A program made the position numbers and the translations under genes. Under the pieces are notes generated by a model. It made no database searches. It was not told the origin of the DNA and saw only the letters and a list, made by a program, of their open reading frames with translations. A stretch of DNA of 13,044 bases from assembly GCA_964568355.1 (NCBI GenBank), contig CAZMRK010000725.1:1-13044 (forward strand). The letters are read 5' to 3'. Positions 1 through 6,319 of this stretch are shown here, in pieces (position 1 is the first letter of the stretch; each line of letters begins with the position of its first letter). The DNA is from JAJPJX01 sp964568355 (lineage in GTDB: Bacteria > Acidobacteriota > Terriglobia > Bryobacterales > Bryobacteraceae).

Positions 1-1224
1 ATCCGCCCGGTACGCAAACCCCCGGTGCCACGCCTTTGGGGGGTAATGCCGGAAAGCCTCTTCGTTCATCTCGTATCCCCAGCCGGGCTTATCCGGAATG
101 GGCAGATAGCCGTCCTTCACCAGGATCGGATCCTTCACCAGATCCTTGCGCGGAGACTCGTCGTCGGGGTGATACTCCAGGATCAGAAAATTCGGCGTCG
201 AGGCGGCGAAGTGCACGTTCACCAGCGTGGCCAGCGGCCCCATTGGATTGTGCGGCGCCACCACAACATAATGCGCCTCCGCCATGGCCGCGATCTTTTT
301 CAACTCCATCACGCCGCCGGCGAGGCAGATATCCGGCTGTACGATATCGGCAGCCTGCCGGGCCAGGATCTGGCGGAAATCGAACTTGGTGTAGAGGCAC
401 TCGCCGGTCGCCAGCGGAATCTCGAACTTGTGCTTCAGTGCCGCCAGGGCATCCACGTTTTCCATCCGGATCGGCTCTTCCAGAAACAATGGGCGGGCCG
501 GCTTGAGCGCCTCCGCCATCTGAAACGCCCGGATCGGTTCGAACAGGGTAGCGTGCGCGTCGAACGCCAGGTCGATGTCCGGGCCCAAGGCCGCCCGTAC
601 CGCTTCGGCACGCTGCCCCGCCGCGCGGGTCACTGCATTGTAAGGCATCGCTTGAGAGCCGGGCGGATGCGGCGCCATCTTCAGCGCCGTATAGCCGTAC
701 TTGTCCACCAGCCGCCGCGCATTCTCGGCCAGTTCCCGCGGCGTCTTTCCACCCGTACCCTGATAGCAGCGCACTTTCTCGCGGCACTTGCCTCCCAGCA
801 GCATGTGGACCGGAAGGCCGGCCGCTTTGCCGGAGATATCCCACAACGCATGCTCGATCCCGCTGATGGCCGCATTGATCACCGCGCCACCCGGAAAACG
901 CGTGAAATTGTACAGGGTGGCCCACAGGTATTCGATATTGCGCGGATCCTTGCCCACCAGCCAGGTTTTGAAATCGGCGATGGTGGCCACGGTGGCTTCA
1001 TCGGGGCCGCACGAGTAAGCTTCGCCCCATCCGTGAATGCCCTGATCGGTCAGCACCTTCACGTAACAGAGGTTGCGTCCGCCCACGCCCACGAGCGTCG
1101 TCTGGATATCCGTGATTTTCAAAGCAGGTTTGCCCGTGAAGCGCGGCGCGGTCTGGGCCAGCGCCTGGGCTTGCAGCGGCAAGCCAATGGCTCCGCCCTG
1201 CGCCAGGAAATCCCGTCGTTTCAT
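1..1224 (-). CDS. Tat-exported enolase-superfamily dehydratase (galactonate dehydratase-like), C-terminus cut by window edge
   Basis: Mandelate racemase/muconate lactonizing enzyme family. Members abstract the proton alpha to a carboxylate, and the galactonate dehydratase (DgoD) subgroup dehydrates sugar acids to 2-keto-3-deoxy acids. The 408 codons visible start at ATG 1224 and have no stop before base 1. The N-terminus MKRRDFLAQGG is a twin-arginine signal, which supports this start and implies periplasmic action. The capping domain spans about 34-150 and the barrel follows. Visible active-site positions are K182 (LKMAP), metal ligands D222 (with H224 in DAH), E249 (LEEP) and E275 (GEC), and H325 (APHNPMGP). 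D-x-H plus a late His in PHxPxGP is the DgoD-type arrangement; the exact sugar acid cannot be read from sequence. Its start lies 25 bp from the divergent glycosyltransferase start. Little of the C-terminus is likely to be missing. Confidence 0.93.
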   Translation of the reverse strand, partial: MKRRDFLAQGGAIGLPLQAQALAQTAPRFTGKPALKITDIQTTLVGVGGRNLCYVKVLTDQGIHGWGEAYSCGPDEATVATIADFKTWLVGKDPRNIEYLWATLYNFTRFPGGAVINAAISGIEHALWDISGKAAGLPVHMLLGGKCREKVRCYQGTGGKTPRELAENARRLVDKYGYTALKMAPHPPGSQAMPYNAVTRAAGQRAEAVRAALGPDIDLAFDAHATLFEPIRAFQMAEALKPARPLFLEEPIRMENVDALAALKHKFEIPLATGECLYTKFDFRQILARQAADIVQPDICLAGGVMELKKIAAMAEAHYVVVAPHNPMGPLATLVNVHFAASTPNFLILEYHPDDESPRKDLVKDPILVKDGYLPIPDKPGWGYEMNEEAFRHYPPKAWHRGFAYRAD

Positions 1225-1249
1225 GTCACGACAGTTTATCCTATAGCCA

Positions 1250-2440
1250 GTGTTCTGGTTTTGGTTCTTCGCCGGCTCCGCGCTCTTGCTGGCGCTCTTG
1301 TCTCTGCGTGGAGAACGCCGCCGCGCCGCCTATGTAGCGGCCCGCCTGGCCGAGTCTCCCCCGCCCCACTGGCCGCCGGTCACCGTGTTTGTGCCGGTGA
1401 AAGGAGCAGATGAGGGCTTGCGCGAAAACCTGGAGGCCCTCAGCACACTCGACTATCCCGATTACGAATTGATCATCACCGCGGCTCACGCCGCCGACAT
1501 TCCACCGGGCGTGCTGCCGGCGCGGGCCAAGATCGTGCTGGCTCACGGCGAGGATCCCGAAACCGGCGAGAAGATCCAGAACCTCGCGGCAGCCGTGCGC
1601 GCCGCCCGCAAGTTCACCGATGTCTACGCCTTCGCCGACTCTGACGGACGAGTGGCGCCCGGCTGGCTCAAGGCCCTGGTACAACCCCTGGGCGAGAAGG
1701 GGGTAGGCGCGGTCACGGGATACCGCTGGTATGCTCCGGATCCGCCGGATTTCTGGTCGCTGATGCGCAGCGTCTGGAACGCCCCCATCGCCGGCACGCT
1801 CGGACCGGGCGACAACCGCTTCGCCTGGGGCGGCGCCATGGCGATCTCGCGCGAGGTCTTCCAGTCCGCACAGGTAACCGCCTGGTGGAACCAGGCCGTC
1901 AGCGACGACTACGCTCTGAGCGCCGCCGTGCATGCCGCGGGCCTGCGCATCGTCTTCGCTCCCGGAGCCATGGTCGCCTCTACCGACCACATCACCGCAA
2001 GCGCTTTCCTGCGCTGGGCGCGGCGGCAGATGCTCATCACGCGCGTCTGCTATCCGCGGCTCTGGTGGCCGGCGCTCGCGGCGCACGTGCTGTATTGCGG
2101 CGGCATGGTCGCGGCCATCCTCGCCTCCGCCTGGGGACATCGCGGCGCCGAATGGATCCTGCTCGCGCAACTGACTCCCGGCATGGTCAAGGGCATGAAT
2201 CGCTCCGCTCTCGCCCGGCTGTCCCTGCCCGGCCAGCAGGCCTGGTTCCGGCGCCACGCCTGGGTCCACACCTGGTGGGTGCCCCTGGCCACCTGGGTGT
2301 GGCTGATCGCACTGATCGCCTCGGCGGCCGGGCGCACCATCGAGTGGCGCGGCCGGCGTTACCGGCTGCGACCGCTCGCCTCTCCTTCGTCCGCTCCTCC
2401 GGCCTCAGAGCGGCCCCGGGATGAATCTGGGATACAATGA
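1250..2440 (+). CDS. Membrane glycosyltransferase, GT2/GT21 (ceramide glucosyltransferase/HpnI-like)
   Basis: Predicted inner-membrane enzyme that transfers a sugar from a nucleotide donor to a lipid acceptor on the cytoplasmic face. An N-terminal membrane segment lies at about residues 1-19. A GT-A domain begins VTVFVPVKGADEG (44-56), with the DSD metal motif at 130-132, a catalytic-type acidic pair SDD at 218-220 and the RW of the (Q/R)xxRW region at 255-256. C-terminal membrane segments lie at about 271-295 and 343-360. The order D1, D2, D3, RW followed by membrane helices is that of GT21, which includes ceramide glucosyltransferases and the hopanoid protein HpnI; the acceptor is not determinable here. 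The start must be GTG 1250 because an in-frame TAG lies two codons upstream and the first helix needs these residues. No Shine-Dalgarno is seen, so the mRNA may be nearly leaderless. The last ~20 residues are Ser/Pro/Arg-rich and probably disordered. Confidence 0.88.
   Translation: MFWFWFFAGSALLLALLSLRGERRRAAYVAARLAESPPPHWPPVTVFVPVKGADEGLRENLEALSTLDYPDYELIITAAHAADIPPGVLPARAKIVLAHGEDPETGEKIQNLAAAVRAARKFTDVYAFADSDGRVAPGWLKALVQPLGEKGVGAVTGYRWYAPDPPDFWSLMRSVWNAPIAGTLGPGDNRFAWGGAMAISREVFQSAQVTAWWNQAVSDDYALSAAVHAAGLRIVFAPGAMVASTDHITASAFLRWARRQMLITRVCYPRLWWPALAAHVLYCGGMVAAILASAWGHRGAEWILLAQLTPGMVKGMNRSALARLSLPGQQAWFRRHAWVHTWWVPLATWVWLIALIASAAGRTIEWRGRRYRLRPLASPSSAPPASERPRDESGIQ
2433..2438 (+). promoter_or_regulatory. 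Possible -10 box (TACAAT) for the DUF362 gene
   Basis: TACAAT ends 32 nt before the DUF362 ATG and overlaps the end of the glycosyltransferase gene. No recognisable -35 hexamer lies 16-18 bp upstream, so this is a weak call. Similar GG-N(0-1)-TACAAT or TATGAT boxes lie in front of other genes in this window. Confidence 0.25.
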
Positions 2441-2470
2441 TCGCGAAGGCATAAAAGCTCGGGAGGGCAT

Positions 2471-3631
2471 ATGGATTCGACATTTGTTTCACGGCGCGAA
2501 GTGTTGGCCGGCGCCTCTGCCGTGCTGGGAGGACTAGCAGTGAACCGTCGAGCGCAGGCTCGTCCGGCGCCGGTCTCCACGGTAGCGGTCGCCCGCTGCC
2601 GCAGCTATCAGGAAGATCTCGTCGCCAGGCTCGGCACCATGTTCGACCAGATCGGCGGGATCGGCCCGCTGGTCAAAGGCAAGACGGTCGCGCTAAAGCT
2701 CAATCTTACCGGGCAGCCCCAGCGCTTCCCTATCGATCCCGCCTTGCCCTATCGGACTCAGCCGGATACCGTGCTGGCTACCGCCCACCTGCTGGCGCGC
2801 GCCGGCGCCCGGCGCATCCGCATTCTCGAAACATTTTTTCCGGCCGGCCAGGATATGGCCCTATGGGCTCGCTATCAGCTCGACATCCAGGCCATCAATA
2901 ACGTGGGCTGCAAAGTCGAGTGGGAGAACGCCCAGAACCTGGGCCACGGCAAAAAGTACGTGCGGGTGAAGGTTCCGAGCCAGGCCTTCCTGTTCCCGGC
3001 ATACGAGCTGAATCACTCCTTTGTGGACTGCGATACCTATGTTTCGCTCTCGAAACTGAAAAATCACTGGATCGCCGGCGTCACCATGGCGCTCAAGAAT
3101 AATTTCGGCATCACCCCGTGCTCGCTCTATGGCGGCGATTGCGGCGCCAGCGGCAATGAAAACCCCACCAAGGAGCGGGCGCCGGTATGCCACAGCGGCA
3201 CGACTCCCACTCCGTCCGGTGTGCCGGTGGAGTTGGACGCCTCCTCGCCCCGTGACCCGGGCTATCGCGTGCCCCGGATCGTAGCCGACCTTGCCCAGGT
3301 CCGCCCCATCGACCTGGCCATCGTGGACGGCGTCGAGTCGATCCGCGGCGGCGAGGGTGCCTGGAATCCGGGCGTGCAGAAGATTACACCCGGCCTCCTG
3401 CTGGCGGGCAAGAATCCCGTTTGCGTCGATGCCGTCTCCATGGCCGTGATGGGTTACGATCCCAAAGCGGACCGAGGCACCAAGCCGTTCCTGCACGGCG
3501 ACAATGCCCTGAAGCTGGCCGAAGCGGCCGGCGTCGGGTCAACCGATCTCTCGCGTATCGAGGTCGCCGGGCTCACCGTTCGCGAGGCCCTGCACGATTT
3601 TGGCCCAGGTCCCATTGGCAGAAAGATATAA
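2471..3631 (+). CDS. Tat-tagged DUF362 domain protein
   Basis: DUF362 proteins are widespread and often occur with ferredoxin domains or iron-sulphur clusters. Their biochemical role is not settled, so no reaction is assigned. The 386-residue protein begins with a twin-arginine-type signal (SRREVLAGA, 7-15) ending near RRAQA (26-30), implying export. The DUF362 core runs from about 35 to 375. Its recognisable blocks are GKTVALKLNLTG (70-81), SLSKLKNHWIAGVTMALKNNFG (192-213), the acidic DLAIVDGVESIRGGEG (281-296) and GKNPVCVDAVSMAVMGYDP (313-331). There is no appended ferredoxin domain and no CxxCxxC cluster motif, so this is a stand-alone form. A region of about 220-260 rich in Gly, Ser and Pro looks like an insertion. 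The start is fixed by GGAGG four nt before the ATG. It lies 30 nt after the glycosyltransferase. Confidence 0.87.
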   Translation: MDSTFVSRREVLAGASAVLGGLAVNRRAQARPAPVSTVAVARCRSYQEDLVARLGTMFDQIGGIGPLVKGKTVALKLNLTGQPQRFPIDPALPYRTQPDTVLATAHLLARAGARRIRILETFFPAGQDMALWARYQLDIQAINNVGCKVEWENAQNLGHGKKYVRVKVPSQAFLFPAYELNHSFVDCDTYVSLSKLKNHWIAGVTMALKNNFGITPCSLYGGDCGASGNENPTKERAPVCHSGTTPTPSGVPVELDASSPRDPGYRVPRIVADLAQVRPIDLAIVDGVESIRGGEGAWNPGVQKITPGLLLAGKNPVCVDAVSMAVMGYDPKADRGTKPFLHGDNALKLAEAAGVGSTDLSRIEVAGLTVREALHDFGPGPIGRKI

Positions 3632-3632
3632 T
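3627..3632 (+). promoter_or_regulatory. Consensus -10 box TATAAT upstream of the lysine-rich microORF and thiC
   Basis: A perfect TATAAT stands out in this GC-rich sequence and overlaps the DUF362 stop codon. A start site about 7 nt downstream would give a short leader carrying AGGAGA (3642-3647) and the microORF ATG at 3655. The -35 region (about 3604-3609, cccagg) does not match TTGACA, so the promoter would have to rely on the -10 or an activator. Confidence 0.45.
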
Positions 3633-3654
3633 TCTTACGATAGGAGAATTTCGA

Positions 3655-3714
3655 ATGGCCAAAGGTATGGACCGCGGCAGAAAAGAAACGAAAAAGCCGA
3701 AGAAGAAGAAATAA
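3655..3714 (+). CDS. 19-residue lysine-rich microprotein or leader peptide
   Basis: ATG 3655 to TAA 3712-3714 encodes MAKGMDRGRKETKKPKKKK, with 8 Lys and 2 Arg in 19 residues. AGGAG (3642-3646) sits 8 nt upstream of the ATG, the best Shine-Dalgarno placement in the window, so translation is likely. A TATAAT box lies just ahead, and a hairpin plus T-run separates it from thiC 86 nt downstream. The peptide is too short for a fold. It could be a nucleic-acid- or ribosome-associated basic microprotein, or a leader peptide whose translation affects the downstream hairpin. I have the impression that short ORFs of the type MAKG-D-K-rich-KKPKK recur in unrelated bacteria, but cannot verify it here. 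No function is assigned. An upstream in-frame extension into DUF362 is possible on paper but has no start signal. Confidence 0.6.
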   Translation: MAKGMDRGRKETKKPKKKK

Positions 3715-3719
3715 GACCG

Positions 3720-3790
3720 GCCGCGAAGGGGCGCGGAGAGCGCGCGTGACGCTGGTCCGCGCCCGGCGTCCTTCTCGCGGCGTATTTTTT
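3720..3790 (+). terminator. Long GC-rich hairpin plus T-run directly before the thiC ribosome-binding site (terminator or attenuator)
   Basis: The inner stem is a perfect 9 bp pair, GGGCGCGGA (3729-3737) with TCCGCGCCC (3756-3764). It is capped by AGCG/CGCT (3739-3742 with 3750-3753). An outer imperfect stem pairs GCCGCGAAGG (3720-3729) with CCTTCTCGCGGC (3770-3781), using a GA bulge on the 3' side; its last 5' base competes with the inner stem. TATTTTTT follows at 3783-3790. This is the shape of an intrinsic terminator. Because the T-run abuts the thiC Shine-Dalgarno (GGGAGG, 3791-3796), any read-through control here would set thiC expression. Confidence 0.6.
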
Positions 3791-3800
3791 GGGAGGAAGC

Positions 3801-5183
3801 ATGCGTACCCCTTGGGTAGAGAAGCCACAAAACGACCGGATCCGCACCCAGATCCACTATGCCCGCCAGGGCAGGATCACTGAGGAGATGGAATATGTAG
3901 CCCGGCGGGAAAAGTTATCGGCCGAGCTCATTCGCTCCGAAGTCGCCAGGGGCCGCCTGATCATTCCCGCCAATATCCATCATCGTAATCTCGAGCCAAT
4001 GGCTATCGGCGTGGCCTCCGCCTGCAAAATCAACGCCAACATCGGCAACTCGGCGGTTACCTCCAACATAGATGAAGAGCTGGACAAGCTGCGCTATTGC
4101 GTGAAGTACGGTGCCGATACCGTGATGGATCTCTCTACCGGCGGCGACATCCCGCGCATCCGGGAAGCCATCATCCGCAACTCGCCGGTACCGGTGGGAA
4201 CGGTGCCGATCTATGAGGCTCTCTCCCGTGTGCGGCGCCTGGAAGACTTGAGCGCCTCCCTGATGCTGGAGGTGATCGAAGAGCAGGCCGCCCAGGGCGT
4301 GGATTACATGACCATCCACGCAGCCGTCCTGGTACAGCACATTCCGCTCACCACGCGCCGGGTCACCGGCATCGTGAGTCGCGGCGGCTCCATTCTGGCC
4401 GAGTGGATGGTGAAGAACCACAAGCAGAATATGCTCTATGAGTGCTTCGAGGATATCTGCAAGATCTTCCAGAAGTACGACGTGAGCTTTTCCCTGGGAG
4501 ACGGGCTCCGGCCTGGCAGCGTGGCCGATGCCAGTGACGAAGCCCAGTTCGCGGAGCTGAAGACCATGGGCGAACTCACGAAAAAGGCCTGGGAATACGA
4601 CGTTCAGGTGATGATCGAAGGTCCCGGACATATTCCTATGGACCAGATCGAGCTTCAGGTCGAAAAGGAAAAGGAGCTGTGCTACGAGGCTCCCTTCTAC
4701 ACCCTGGGGCCGCTGGTCACCGACTTCGCACCCGGCTACGATCACATCACCTCGGCTATCGGCGCGGCCATGATCGGCTGGTATGGCGCCTCCATGCTCT
4801 GCTACGTGACGCCCAAAGAGCACCTGGGCCTGCCCAACCGCGAAGACGTCAAGCAGGGCATCATCGCTTATAAGATTGCCGCGCACGCCGCTGATATCGC
4901 GCGCCATCGTCCCGGTGCACGCGACCGCGACGACGAGCTCTCCCGGGCACGCTATCGCTTCGACTGGAATCGCCAGTTCGATCTCTCGCTCGATCCGGAA
5001 ACCGCGCGGGCCATGCACGACGAGACCCTTCCCGAAGAGGGCTTCAAAGATGCGCACTTCTGTTCCATGTGCGGGCCGAAGTTCTGCTCCATGAACATTT
5101 CCGCAAAGGTGGAAAACTTCACCAGCGCTGACGCCGAAGCAGTCTTGAACGAAAACCTGGTACAGATATCGGGCAACGACTGA
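3801..5183 (+). CDS. thiC: Phosphomethylpyrimidine synthase ThiC (short form)
   Basis: ThiC is a radical-SAM enzyme that rearranges 5-aminoimidazole ribonucleotide (AIR) into HMP phosphate, the pyrimidine half of thiamine, in the cytosol. The 460-residue protein lacks the extra N-terminal domain of the ~610-630-residue proteobacterial form, as in many other phyla. Recognisable blocks are INANIGNS, VMDLSTGGDIPRIRE, NSPVPVGTVPIYEA, SLGDGLRPGS and MIEGPGHIP with H277, a metal-site His. TPKEHLGLPN carries H341, the second metal-site His. The C-terminal [4Fe-4S] motif CX2CX4C is C421, C424 and C429. ATG 3801 is chosen because GGAGG lies four nt upstream; an in-frame TTG at 3789 overlaps that site and is rejected. 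No other thiamine gene is in the window and no TPP riboswitch is seen upstream. A hairpin/T-run sits in the leader instead. The nucleoside hydrolase follows directly. Confidence 0.98.
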   Translation: MRTPWVEKPQNDRIRTQIHYARQGRITEEMEYVARREKLSAELIRSEVARGRLIIPANIHHRNLEPMAIGVASACKINANIGNSAVTSNIDEELDKLRYCVKYGADTVMDLSTGGDIPRIREAIIRNSPVPVGTVPIYEALSRVRRLEDLSASLMLEVIEEQAAQGVDYMTIHAAVLVQHIPLTTRRVTGIVSRGGSILAEWMVKNHKQNMLYECFEDICKIFQKYDVSFSLGDGLRPGSVADASDEAQFAELKTMGELTKKAWEYDVQVMIEGPGHIPMDQIELQVEKEKELCYEAPFYTLGPLVTDFAPGYDHITSAIGAAMIGWYGASMLCYVTPKEHLGLPNREDVKQGIIAYKIAAHAADIARHRPGARDRDDELSRARYRFDWNRQFDLSLDPETARAMHDETLPEEGFKDAHFCSMCGPKFCSMNISAKVENFTSADAEAVLNENLVQISGND

Positions 5184-6163
5184 AACTTACCATCGCTCTG
5201 CTGTTGTGGCTTTCTGGAGGACTTGTGTCTGCATCAGAAGCACCCCTGAACCTGATTGTTGATACGGATGTGGGAAGTGACGATCTGTTGGCCATTTCCT
5301 TTCTCCTCTCTCGTCCCGACATCAAAATCGAGGCGTTCACCGTAGCCAACGGCCTGGCCCACGTGCCTGCGGGCGCGGAGATTCTGCTCCGGCTCGAAGG
5401 AGCGGCGGGGACCTTGATTCCGGTCTATCTCGGCCGGGAATCGCCGTTGCGGGGAGACGTCCATTTTCCAAAAGCCTGGCGCCAGCAGAGCGATACGCAG
5501 CCGGGCGTCGAACTCCCTCCGCCCATCAGCCGTCCACAGCAGGAAAGCGCGGTGGACTTCCTGAAGAAGCGCCTGGCCGACACCAGTAAGCCGGTGACCA
5601 TCCTGGCCCTGGGCCCGCTGACCAATCTGGGACAGCTTTTCCAGGAAAGCCCGGCGTCGACGGCCGCGGTCCGCCAGTTGATCATCATGGGCGGCGCGGT
5701 GGGTGTCCCCGGAAACGCTCCTGAAAACGCCAAAAGTCCCGTAGCCGAGTGGAACATCTACGTGGATCCTTACGCCGCGCAACTGGTTTTCCAGGCCGGC
5801 ATGCAGCCGCTGCTGGTGCCCCTCAACGCCACGAATACGGTGCCCATTGGAGAAGATTTCGTGAAGCAATTCCGCGCGCAGGCGCACACGCGGCTGGGGA
5901 CCATTGTGGACGAAGTGCTGGCCGGCGATCAGCCGTATATCCACCAGCATTCGTTCTACGCCTGGGACCCGCTGGCTGCCGTCGCCGTGGCGGAGCCTTC
6001 GGTGGTGACGCATTCTCCGATGTATGTGGAGGTCATCCAGCAAGCCGGCCCGACGCTCGGAGAAACCGCGGCAATCCCCGGCCAGCAGCCCAATCTGGAA
6101 GTATCCACCAGCGCTTCCGCCGATATCTTCCGCCAGACTTTCCTGGCAGCCTTTTCGCAGTAG
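5180..6163 (+). CDS. Nucleoside hydrolase, IAG (purine-specific)-like, probably exported
   Basis: It hydrolyses the N-glycosidic bond of ribonucleosides to give base and ribose. Numbered from CTG 5180 (327 residues), the signature DTDVGSDD is at 28-35, with Ca2+-site D30, D34 and D35. It also shows ILALGPLTNL (141-150), LIIMGGAV (167-174), E190-W-N192 and the late Ca2+ Asp D263 in WDPLAAV. The residue before D263 is Trp (W262). In many family members, such as the Crithidia enzyme, it is a catalytic His, whereas Trp-Asp is the purine-specific IAG arrangement. The start is uncertain. GTG 5225 has GGAGGA four nt upstream, the same spacing as thiC and DUF362, but would give a cytosolic protein. 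TTG 5204 has no ribosome-binding site. The codons from CTG 5180 encode an almost ideal Sec signal, KLTIALLLWLSGGLVSASEA, and the CTG overlaps the thiC TGA as CTGA. I favour the exported form and translational coupling. Confidence 0.88.
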   Translation: MKLTIALLLWLSGGLVSASEAPLNLIVDTDVGSDDLLAISFLLSRPDIKIEAFTVANGLAHVPAGAEILLRLEGAAGTLIPVYLGRESPLRGDVHFPKAWRQQSDTQPGVELPPPISRPQQESAVDFLKKRLADTSKPVTILALGPLTNLGQLFQESPASTAAVRQLIIMGGAVGVPGNAPENAKSPVAEWNIYVDPYAAQLVFQAGMQPLLVPLNATNTVPIGEDFVKQFRAQAHTRLGTIVDEVLAGDQPYIHQHSFYAWDPLAAVAVAEPSVVTHSPMYVEVIQQAGPTLGETAAIPGQQPNLEVSTSASADIFRQTFLAAFSQ

Positions 6164-6319
6164 CGAATCGTCATTGCCGCCTGCTGGCACGGAACCGCGC
6201 GCGAAGCAAGCGGACCAACGATCTCTCCCGCACCGCAAATGTCGAAAGTATTCGGACCGTTCCGCCGATAAGAAACTAAGGCGAAGCCGAATACCAGTTC
6301 CGCGGAAGGACAGATCTTG
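6164..6319 (+). other. Intergenic region between nucleoside hydrolase and chemoreceptor
   Basis: About 155 nt without a gene. It holds the sigma-28-type promoter (6244-6271) and the receptor's ribosome-binding site GGAAGGA (6304-6310). I see no clear intrinsic terminator for the nucleoside hydrolase in it. Confidence 0.7.
6244..6271 (+). promoter_or_regulatory. Sigma-28 (FliA/SigD)-type promoter of the chemoreceptor gene
   Basis: GCCGATAA (6264-6271) is an exact match to the FliA -10 element. GAAAGTAT (6244-6251) matches 6 of 8 positions of the -35 element TAAAGTTT. The spacer is 12 nt, against 11 in the E. coli consensus. The predicted start near 6278 would give a leader of about 40 nt to ATG 6320. 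A flagellar/chemotaxis sigma promoter in front of a chemoreceptor is the expected partnership, which strengthens the call. Confidence 0.8.

Noticed and set aside
25..1413. 462-codon plus-strand ORF opposite the dehydratase gene
   Set aside because: The minus strand carries an intact enolase-superfamily protein with all metal ligands; the plus-strand reading is Arg-rich shadow sequence typical of GC-rich DNA and overlaps the glycosyltransferase.
3632..3800. TPP riboswitch upstream of thiC
   Set aside because: Expected from biology, but neither the CTGAGA segment nor the GAACCTGAT...GCCAGCG segment is present. The space is filled by the microORF and a simple hairpin with a T-run.
3789..3800. 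TTG start for thiC at 3789
   Set aside because: The TTG overlaps the Shine-Dalgarno (GGGAGG) that serves ATG 3801.
3915..5057. 380-codon minus-strand ORF inside thiC
   Set aside because: thiC is unambiguous on the plus strand; the antisense reading has no recognisable motifs and no start signals.
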